Shown one piece after another: positions 20,305 to 27,778 of a DNA stretch of 45,793 nt; position 1 is the stretch's first letter, and the number at the start of each line of letters is the position of its first letter. The stretch lies in contig JAJZNI010000069.1 in the NCBI GenBank assembly GCA_021847925.1, positions 1 through 45,793 on the forward strand, written 5' to 3'. The notes under the pieces are model-generated. The model had not been told where the DNA came from, ran no database searches, and saw nothing but the letters and a program-made list of their open reading frames with translations. The stretch is from a bacterium. Lineage in GTDB: Bacteria > Chloroflexota > Dormibacteria > Aeolococcales > Aeolococcaceae. The position numbers and the translations under genes were made by a program.

Positions 20305-21965
20305 GCGGCTCGGGGGCCCCACTGCGTCTCCTCGCCCTCGGCGGGCTCGGGGAGATCGGTCGCAATCTGCTCACGCTCGAGCATGGCGACGACATCGTGG
20401 TGGTCGACTGCGGGCTGATGTTCCCGGAGGCGGAGATGCTGGGGGTCGACCTGGTCATCCCCGACGTCTCGTGGCTCGTGGAGCGCCGCGACCGGGTGCG
20501 GGGCATCGTGCTCACCCACGGGCACGAGGACCACATCGGCGCCCTGCCCTACGTGCTGCCCCGCCTCGACGTCCCCGTCTACGGCACCGACCTGGCCCTG
20601 GGCCTGCTCCGCAACAAGCTGCGCGAGCACCGGCTCCTGGACAGCACGACCCTCCGGCGCGTCCAGCCCGGCGACACCGTGGACCTCGGCAGCATCAGCG
20701 TGGAGTGGATCCACACCACCCATTCCGTCCCGGACGCCTGCGCCCTCGCGCTGCACACGCCGCTCGGAGTCGTGGTCCACAGCGGCGACTTCAAGGTGGA
20801 CCAGGCACCGGTGCACGGGGAGCCCCCGGACCTGGCGCGCCTGGCGCGGCTCGGCGACGAGGGCGTTCTCCTCCTGCTCTCGGACAGCACCAACGCGGAC
20901 GTCGAGGGGATGACCCCCAGCGAGAGCACGGTGGGCCCGGCGCTCCGCCGGCTCATCGACGGAGCGACGAGCCGGGTGCTGGTCGCGACCTTCGCCTCCA
21001 ACATCTCCCGGCTGCAGCAGGCGATCGCGGCCGCCGAGGACGCGGGCAGGCGATGCCTGGTGATCGGGCGCTCCATGGTCAACAACCTGAGGGTCGCCCA
21101 GGAGCTGGGCTTCCTCACCGTCGAGCCCGGGACCCTCGTGTCCCCACGGCAGGCGGAGCGGATCCCCGATCGCGAGCTGTGCATCCTCTGCACCGGGGCC
21201 CAGGGCGAGCCGCTCTCCGCGCTCACCCGCATCGCGAGCGCCGAGCACCCCCTGGTCCGGTTGCGGCCCGGCGACACCGTGGTGCTGAGCGCCAACCCCA
21301 TCCCCGGCAACGAGGAGGCGGTGCACCGCACCCTCAACAACCTCCACCGCCTCGGGGCGCGCGTCCACCGGGGCAGCGCTCAGGGCGTGCACACCTCGGG
21401 GCACGCCGGGCGCGAGGAGCTGCGACTGCTCCTGACGCTGTGCCGGCCCCGGCACTTCCTCCCCGTGCACGGGGAGTACCGGCACCTCGCCGCCCATCGC
21501 GAGCTCGCCGTCGCCACCGGGGTCGCCCCGGGGAGCGCCGTGGCCGTGGACAACGGCGCGGTCGTGGAGCTGGACGGGTCCGGGCTGCGGGCGACGGGGG
21601 AGAGGGTCGCGGCCGGCTACGTCTACGTGGACGGCGTCAGCCTGGAGCACGCCCAGGACATCGTCTTCCGCGACCGCCGCCAGCTCGCCGAGGATGGCCT
21701 GATCATCGTGCATGTCGTGGTGGAGCGCTCCACGGGAGCCCTCGTCGCCGGGCCGGAGCTGATCTGCCGCGGCCTCATCGCCGACAGCCGCACGGGCGCC
21801 CTCATCGACGAGGCCCAGGTGCGGGTTCACCAGACGCTCGCGCACCTGGCTCCCGACGCCGGCTGGGTGGCCTGGCAGGGCACGGTGCACGAGGTTCTCC
21901 GTCGCTTCCTCTACAAGCGGACCCGAAGGCGGCCACTGATCCTCCCGCTGGTCACCGAGGTCTGA
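20301..21965 (+). CDS. rnj: Ribonuclease J
   Basis: LGGLGEIGRNLLTLEHGDDIVVVDCG, LTHGHEDHIGALPY, HTSGHAGREEL, FLPVHGEYRHL; TTG start overlaps udg stop. Confidence 0.95.
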   Translation: MSGSGAPLRLLALGGLGEIGRNLLTLEHGDDIVVVDCGLMFPEAEMLGVDLVIPDVSWLVERRDRVRGIVLTHGHEDHIGALPYVLPRLDVPVYGTDLALGLLRNKLREHRLLDSTTLRRVQPGDTVDLGSISVEWIHTTHSVPDACALALHTPLGVVVHSGDFKVDQAPVHGEPPDLARLARLGDEGVLLLLSDSTNADVEGMTPSESTVGPALRRLIDGATSRVLVATFASNISRLQQAIAAAEDAGRRCLVIGRSMVNNLRVAQELGFLTVEPGTLVSPRQAERIPDRELCILCTGAQGEPLSALTRIASAEHPLVRLRPGDTVVLSANPIPGNEEAVHRTLNNLHRLGARVHRGSAQGVHTSGHAGREELRLLLTLCRPRHFLPVHGEYRHLAAHRELAVATGVAPGSAVAVDNGAVVELDGSGLRATGERVAAGYVYVDGVSLEHAQDIVFRDRRQLAEDGLIIVHVVVERSTGALVAGPELICRGLIADSRTGALIDEAQVRVHQTLAHLAPDAGWVAWQGTVHEVLRRFLYKRTRRRPLILPLVTEV

Positions 21966-21985
21966 ACGCCCCACCTCCGGGGACC

Positions 21986-22000
21986 GCGCGCCGGGCGCGC
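21986..22000. terminator. GC-rich hairpin between convergent genes (GCGCGCC-G-GGCGCGC)
   Basis: 15-nt palindrome between rnj stop and the minus-strand glycosyltransferase stop. Confidence 0.35.
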
Positions 22001-22003
22001 CGC

Positions 22004-24160
22004 TCAGCTCCCCGGGGAGCCGACCACCCTGTACAGCCTCCAGCCGAGGTCCGAGGATCCGAGGCTCGGATCGCTGAAATCGTGCACCAGGGTGGCGAAC
22101 CCGGCGCCGGTCGCGTAGAGGGACGGGTAGGCACGGTTCAGCGCGTCGGCGCTGCCCACCCCCCCCCGCCGGGGGACCAGCATGTAGCGCACACCCGCCG
22201 CCCGGGGGTCGGCCAGGTCGGACTCGAAGTCGTAGTCGGGGGTGATCACGAACTGGTGCGGGTTGTCGGAGTTGAGGACGATGGCGAAGCCGGCGTCGGC
22301 ATCGAGGAGGACGGAGCCCGCGGCCAGGTGCATGCGGTCCAGATAGCGGGCCACCGCCACCTCCTCGGTGATCCGGAAGGTCTCGGGAGCATGGGCGTAC
22401 AGGGGTCTGAGGTCGGCGGCCTCCTCGGGCGCGATGGAGGGGTTGGCCATGGCCAGGGCGCTGACCGGGAGCGCCGGCGCGAGGAGGACCAGCGCGGTGA
22501 GCGCCGCAGCGCCCGACTTCAGCGGCCCCACCCAGCACCGCCGGGGCCGGGCGGGGCCCGTCCCGCCGCCGTGGCCGCGCTCGGGGGCGGGATCGCTCCA
22601 CACGGCGCCGAGCAGGAGTCCCACCATCGGTACGAGCTCGATGAAGTAGCGGAACCAGGGCAGGATCATCCCGGTCACCCGGGTCAGGAACATGAACGCG
22701 AGCACGGAGCAGAACACCGAGGCGATCGCCGGTATCGCCGCGTCGCGACGGAGCACGCCCACGATGGCGGCGAGAACGAGGACCACGAGCCAGAGTGGCT
22801 CCATGTGCTCCATCTGGCCGAGGGCCTGGACCGCGCCGGTGAGGAGTGGCGGATGGGTCGCCTGCTCCATCGACACCTGGGAGCTGTTGCCGTACACCGA
22901 GCTGAACTGGGCGAAGGGGGCCCCGACCAGGATCCAGCTCGCGGCGGCCCACCCCGTGAAGACCAGGGCGAAGGGGCTCGCCACCGCGACGGCATCGGCG
23001 AGCGCGTTCCACGCCCGGCGCCGCCACGTCTCGCCACCGCGCCAGAGGGTGAGCCCGACGACGAAGAGGGTGACCCCCAGGGCCGCCGCGGCGGTCTCGT
23101 AGCGGGTCGTGTAGCCGATCGCGAGCCCCACGCCGGAGAGGACGAGCCACCTCAGCTCGCCCTCGCGCGCCCAGCGGGCCAGGTGGCGGGCGGTCATCAG
23201 CATGGCGAAGAGCAGGGAGGCCTCGCTCATGCCGTCCCATCCGTAGAACATCACCATGGGGTCGAGGGCGAACAGCAGCGTGATCAGCACCCGCGGCACG
23301 CGCCGCGTGCCGAGCTCGGCGAGCGCCCGGTTGAGCTGGTACGCGGCCCCGGCCATGAAGGCGGCCGATTGGATGTCTCCGGCGAAGCCGCGGGTGGCCA
23401 GCGCGGGCCACACGTCCTTGAACAGGAGCAGCGGGATCTGCACCAGGGACGGCAGGGGATTCCACACGAACCCGACCGCCGCGAGGTGGGGGTCCCGGCT
23501 GAAGAGGACGTAGTACGCGTTGGCCGTCCGGCTGATGCCGTCGCCGGCGAGCAGGCCCACCTTCAGCACCAGCCAGGCGGCGAGACCGAGGTAGAGCAGG
23601 AAGCTCAGGGTGAGAACCAGCCCGCCCTCGCCGGCGAGCCTCCGGAGCGGAAGGACGGTGGACCCCGACCCGCTCCAGGCGCGCCGTGACCCGACCACGC
23701 AGTTCCAGCCCGTGGCCGAGACCACGCCGGCGACGTTGGCGAGCAGGTAGGCGCCGTCGCCGGCCAGGGCCGTGATCGCCGTGAGGACGGACAGGGAGAT
23801 CGCCAGGCCGCCGAGGGCGACCCCGTTGTAGCGAACGGCTCGCCGCCACCGCGGCAGCGCGCGCGCGGCGTCCCGGAAGGTCCAGGCGTCGTTGAGGGCG
23901 AAGTTGCAGAGGATCGCGGCCTCCGTGGCCGCAGCAGCCGCGGGCAGCAGGGGAGCGTGCAGGAGCCCGTGGAGGACGAGGAGGAGGACGCTGTTGACCG
24001 CGAAGCCCGTCACACCCACCGCGGCGAAGCGGGGGATGCGGCGCACGTGCGGCGATCGCCCGGCCGCCTCCGCGGCCGGCGCACCGGCCGCGCCGCCGGG
24101 CTCGGGCGGGCGCTGTCCGAGCCGCGGGAGCCGCGCCGCGGCGCCCTGCCAGGACTGCAC
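22004..24160 (-). CDS. GtrA-like domain fused to GT-C (GT39/PMT-like) membrane glycosyltransferase
   Basis: N-term RFAAVGVTGFAVNSVLLLVLHGLL...CNFALNDAWTFRDA (GtrA-like); C-term many TM with YYVLFSRDPHLAAVGFVWNPLPSL, YTTRYET. Confidence 0.75.
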   Translation of the reverse strand: MQSWQGAAARLPRLGQRPPEPGGAAGAPAAEAAGRSPHVRRIPRFAAVGVTGFAVNSVLLLVLHGLLHAPLLPAAAAATEAAILCNFALNDAWTFRDAARALPRWRRAVRYNGVALGGLAISLSVLTAITALAGDGAYLLANVAGVVSATGWNCVVGSRRAWSGSGSTVLPLRRLAGEGGLVLTLSFLLYLGLAAWLVLKVGLLAGDGISRTANAYYVLFSRDPHLAAVGFVWNPLPSLVQIPLLLFKDVWPALATRGFAGDIQSAAFMAGAAYQLNRALAELGTRRVPRVLITLLFALDPMVMFYGWDGMSEASLLFAMLMTARHLARWAREGELRWLVLSGVGLAIGYTTRYETAAAALGVTLFVVGLTLWRGGETWRRRAWNALADAVAVASPFALVFTGWAAASWILVGAPFAQFSSVYGNSSQVSMEQATHPPLLTGAVQALGQMEHMEPLWLVVLVLAAIVGVLRRDAAIPAIASVFCSVLAFMFLTRVTGMILPWFRYFIELVPMVGLLLGAVWSDPAPERGHGGGTGPARPRRCWVGPLKSGAAALTALVLLAPALPVSALAMANPSIAPEEAADLRPLYAHAPETFRITEEVAVARYLDRMHLAAGSVLLDADAGFAIVLNSDNPHQFVITPDYDFESDLADPRAAGVRYMLVPRRGGVGSADALNRAYPSLYATGAGFATLVHDFSDPSLGSSDLGWRLYRVVGSPGS

Positions 24161-24161
24161 C

Positions 24162-25634
24162 TCAGCCCGCTCCCGCCAGGTGCTCGAGACCGTGCACGGT
24201 CTTCTCCCAGAACCAGGGGGAGATGGTCAGCTGGGCCACGGCGCGCACCGCCGCCACCGACATCCACACCCAGTAGGCGGGCCAGAGAAGGACGGCGCTG
24301 AGCAGCTCCGGATGGCCGCTGGACCTCACCGACACCGCGATCCGGTACAGGGCCAGGAAGTTGCCGAGGACGAGCGAGAGGACGGCCGGGTAGTAGAGCC
24401 AGGCGGGGTACAGCTCGCGCACGGCCGTCCCGCCCACGAGCCACACGGCGGTGAGGAGCCAGAACAGGGGGTTGAGGAGGGACAGCAGCGGGGTTCCCGC
24501 CACCACCGCGGCCAGGCCGGCCACGCCCCTGCCCCCCAGCTCTCGCCACACGCGCCGCGGCTCGCGCATGTGCACGAGCCAGGTCTGGATGTACCCCTTG
24601 TACCAGCGCGAGCGCTGCTTGACCCAGTTCACAGGGTCGCTGTTCGCCTCCTCCAGGGTGACCGAGCCGAGAACCTCCGTGCGGAAGCCCATGCGGTGCA
24701 GGCGGATGCCGAGGTCGGCGTCCTCGGTGACGTTGTGCGGGTCCCACCCCCCGATGCGCTCCAGCGCGTCCCGGCGCACGTGCATCGAGGTGCCGCCCAG
24801 CGGCAGAGGCGCTCCCAGCTCCGCCATGGCGGGCAGCGCCGTCGCAAACCAGGACGCGTACTCCGCGGCGAAGAGGCGCGTGAGCAGGTTCTGGTCCTGG
24901 TTGTGGTAGTAGAGCTGGGCCTGCAGGCATGCCACCGACTCGTCGGCGCGTGCCAGGGCGACCGCCGCGCGACGCAGCTGCAGCGGCTCCGGCATGTCCT
25001 CGGCGTCGTAGACGGTCACCAGCTCGCCGGCGGAGAGGGCCAGGCCGTAGTTCAGCGCCTTGGGCTTGGTCCGCGGCGAGGCGACCGGGACGCGCACGAT
25101 CTCCACCTCGGGCCCGGGCTGCGCCGCCAGCGCGGCCGCTATGGTCTCCGTGTCGTCCGCCTCCAGCAGGAGCTTCACCTCCAGGCGGTCGCGCGGGTAG
25201 TCCAGGGCGGCCACCGAGCGGAGCGTGCGGGCGATCACGGCGGCTTCGTGGTAGGCGGCGATCATCACCGTGTAGCGGGGCAGGTCACGATCCGCCACCG
25301 CGAACGCCTCCTCGTCGCCGACGCACAGCACGCGCGGGTTGCGCAGGGTCGCCCGAAGGAGCAGCGCGTTGTAGCCCATCACGAAGAGGTAGGCGGCCGT
25401 GAAGACCGCGATGAGGGCGATCGCCGTGCCCGCGGGCGCGACGGCGGCGCCCAGGGTGGCCAGCCCCACGAGACCCAGGAGAACGCGGCGCTGCCAGGCG
25501 ACCAGCACGGTGTGCGCCGACATCTCGGGATGGTCGCGGCGCAGCCCGCCCACGCTGCGGTTGAGCGGGGACGGCTCGATGGCCGCCAGCAGGCCGGACC
25601 CGGGGCCGCCCTGGGTGCGATGGAGGCGGATCAC
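24162..25634 (-). CDS. Membrane-bound family 2 glycosyltransferase (BcsA-like)
   Basis: YTVMIAAYHE, EADDTETI, VYDAEDMPEP, TEDADLGIRL, QRSRWYKG; GTG start overlaps exosortase TGA. Confidence 0.9.
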   Translation of the reverse strand: MIRLHRTQGGPGSGLLAAIEPSPLNRSVGGLRRDHPEMSAHTVLVAWQRRVLLGLVGLATLGAAVAPAGTAIALIAVFTAAYLFVMGYNALLLRATLRNPRVLCVGDEEAFAVADRDLPRYTVMIAAYHEAAVIARTLRSVAALDYPRDRLEVKLLLEADDTETIAAALAAQPGPEVEIVRVPVASPRTKPKALNYGLALSAGELVTVYDAEDMPEPLQLRRAAVALARADESVACLQAQLYYHNQDQNLLTRLFAAEYASWFATALPAMAELGAPLPLGGTSMHVRRDALERIGGWDPHNVTEDADLGIRLHRMGFRTEVLGSVTLEEANSDPVNWVKQRSRWYKGYIQTWLVHMREPRRVWRELGGRGVAGLAAVVAGTPLLSLLNPLFWLLTAVWLVGGTAVRELYPAWLYYPAVLSLVLGNFLALYRIAVSVRSSGHPELLSAVLLWPAYWVWMSVAAVRAVAQLTISPWFWEKTVHGLEHLAGAG

Positions 25635-27403
25635 GCCGCCGCCCGCGCCGCCGCGGCTCCCGTGCTGCTCACCACCTGCCGCGCGAAGGCGAGGAGCGAC
25701 CTCTCCGAGGACGTCGCGTGCGCGGCGGTGGTCTGCTGCAGGACGATGCGCTGGTAGGTGTGGCCGGAGGCGGTGGCCACGGGCCATTCCCAGTACACCG
25801 AGGTCCACCGGGCGCCGGAGGGCAGCGTGTAGACGACCTCGGTCGCGGTCAGCCCGCCTCCCAGGCTCACCGACGCCTGGCCGGCCTGCGTGTAGTCGTG
25901 AAAGTGGTAGCAGTCCTGGACGGTGTAGGTCCCCAGGCTGCCGAGGTGAGGGGTGGTCACCACGTCGAGGAACACCGGGGCACCGAGGGCGGCGTCGGCC
26001 GCGGCCCCGGCCCCGGCGCGCGGCGTGTAGACGTAGCGGACCCAGCTCGACCCGCTGCCGAAGTAGAGACGCCCCCACGCGTAGGTCGCGAACCTGCTCG
26101 CCGACCATCCGGGGACGGACGCCTGGGCAAGGGTGAGGGCCTCGACGCGGGGCGGCCCCAGCCCCTGCGCGAGCAGGGAGAAGCGGCTCATCTGCGTGTC
26201 CGACACCGCGATCACCGATCCGGCCGCGGCCAGGATCATCAGGGCCACGGCGGCGTGCGGCACCGGGGTCCGCCGCGCCGCCCCGGGCGCATCCGCCCGC
26301 CCGGGCGCGGGGGGCGCCGGGCGTCGCGGCCGCCCGGCGCCGGCGAAGCCCAGCCCGAAGCGCCGCATGAGGACCATCATCAGGGACACCCCGCAGGCGA
26401 AGAAGACAAGGCCCACGAAGGGGTGGAGGACGTTCAGCGCAAAACCCTCACCCCATCGCTGCGCACTCGCGAAGATGAGCAGGATGCGCACCACGTCGAG
26501 GCTCCAGATGAGCACCATGCCCAGGCCGAGCCACGCCGCCCTGAGCAGGCGCGGCCCCCTCACCAGCGCGACGGCGGCCGCTCCGACCAGGAGAAACCCG
26601 AGGACGCTGTTGACACCTCCGCACGCCGAGGCGACGCTCAGCACGAACCTCTGCCCGGCGTGGGTGACCTGGAAGAGGGAGCCGTCGCCGTAGCTCAGCG
26701 GGACCGCCAGGGGGACGGCGCGCAGCACGAGGTGGACCGCTCCCAGGGTGAGGTTGGTCACGGCATCCAGCCACCCGTTGAAGACGAGGGTGTACGGCGG
26801 GGGCCAGGCCAGCACCAGGAAGGCCACGGGGACGCGCAGCCTCCAGAGCATGCGCACGCCGAACGCGAGCGCGATGGCCCCGGCCACGAAGAGGGGCAGC
26901 GAGAGCAGGTCGATCCGCCAGAGCCAGAAGAACGTCGACATGGTCGCGGGGCCGACGACCACGACGGCCACCGCCGTCCCCACGAGCGGGAGGCCCACGA
27001 TGTAGTCGAGGTACCGATCGTGGATGTCGCGCTGCCGGTCGGGCATGTGCAGAAGCGCGGCGACGAGCAGCAGCGAGATCATCGGCACCAGGCCGAGATA
27101 GGCGAGCGGCGTCTGCGTGCCGATGCTCCGCAGCAGCGTGCCCAGCGAATACTGGTAGGCGACCACGACGAGGACGGCGACCAGCGTCGCCCGGAACAGG
27201 AGGGGCCGGCGGCGGCCACCCCCGACGCCACGGAGCAGCGCCCCCTCCACGCCCGCGACGCTCGCGCGGACCGGCCGGGCCGCGCTCCGCAGGACGCGGT
27301 CCGCAAGGCCCGTCGCCGGCCTCCCGGATCCATCCCCGACCGGGCCCGCGAGACCGGCGTCCCGCCGCAGCTGCGCCCAGAGGGGAGGGGAGGGCACCGC
27401 CAC
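25631..27403 (-). CDS. Exosortase/archaeosortase family protein with EpsI-like C-terminal domain
   Basis: Polytopic; putative catalytic residues Cys261 (SACGGVNSVLGF; codon 26621-26623), Arg306 (DVVRILLI; 26486-26488), His327 (NVLHPFVG; 26423-26425). Confidence 0.87.
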   Translation of the reverse strand: MAVPSPPLWAQLRRDAGLAGPVGDGSGRPATGLADRVLRSAARPVRASVAGVEGALLRGVGGGRRRPLLFRATLVAVLVVVAYQYSLGTLLRSIGTQTPLAYLGLVPMISLLLVAALLHMPDRQRDIHDRYLDYIVGLPLVGTAVAVVVVGPATMSTFFWLWRIDLLSLPLFVAGAIALAFGVRMLWRLRVPVAFLVLAWPPPYTLVFNGWLDAVTNLTLGAVHLVLRAVPLAVPLSYGDGSLFQVTHAGQRFVLSVASACGGVNSVLGFLLVGAAAVALVRGPRLLRAAWLGLGMVLIWSLDVVRILLIFASAQRWGEGFALNVLHPFVGLVFFACGVSLMMVLMRRFGLGFAGAGRPRRPAPPAPGRADAPGAARRTPVPHAAVALMILAAAGSVIAVSDTQMSRFSLLAQGLGPPRVEALTLAQASVPGWSASRFATYAWGRLYFGSGSSWVRYVYTPRAGAGAAADAALGAPVFLDVVTTPHLGSLGTYTVQDCYHFHDYTQAGQASVSLGGGLTATEVVYTLPSGARWTSVYWEWPVATASGHTYQRIVLQQTTAAHATSSERSLLAFARQVVSSTGAAAARAAA

Positions 27404-27406
27404 GTG

Positions 27407-27694
27407 TCAGCCCTTCTCCTCGGTGGGCCGGGCCGCCTCGGCCCGCCGCCGGCGCGAGCTCAGCGCGAAGGAGCCGCCGACGACCGCCACGCCGACGAGC
27501 GGCAGCCCGATGGCGAGCGGGGCCTCCGGGATCACGGCCGGGGGGTCGACCAGGGTCCGCGCGTGGTGAGGAGCCGGGTCGGGGCTGGTAGCCGACCCGG
27601 CCGCCGAGGACGTGCCGCACGCGGCGAGCGGCACGGCCGCGAGGACGACGAGGAGGGCTCGCTTGCTTCGCTCGTGTCGAGACATCTTCTCCAT
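27407..27694 (-). CDS. Small lipoprotein with PEP-CTERM-like C-terminal tail, candidate exosortase substrate
   Basis: MEKMSRHERSKRALLVVLAAVPLAAC...VIPEAPLAIGLPLVGVAVVGGSFALSSRRRR; stop lies 4 nt before the exosortase start. Confidence 0.75.
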   Translation of the reverse strand: MEKMSRHERSKRALLVVLAAVPLAACGTSSAAGSATSPDPAPHHARTLVDPPAVIPEAPLAIGLPLVGVAVVGGSFALSSRRRRAEAARPTEEKG

Positions 27695-27712
27695 CACCCC
27701 ATCTCTGGTGAT
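27693..27712 (-). promoter_or_regulatory. Hairpin overlapping start codon of the small CTERM-like gene
   Basis: ATCACC-N8-GGTGAT inverted repeat spanning most of the ATG 27694-27692 and all of an in-frame GTG just upstream. Confidence 0.35.
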
Positions 27713-27778
27713 CTCGCCACAACCCCCTCGGAGCCCCCAAGACCACCGAACTGTGACCGGACCATAGCACAAAGCGTC

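Noticed and set aside
20471-23689. 1072-aa plus-strand ORF over rnj and the GT fusion
   Set aside because: Shadow of rnj and antisense to the glycosyltransferase; composition artefact
27695-27778. c-di-GMP riboswitch upstream of the exosortase cassette
   Set aside because: No GEMM-type conserved core recognised; interval only ~80 nt with a promoter-like segment
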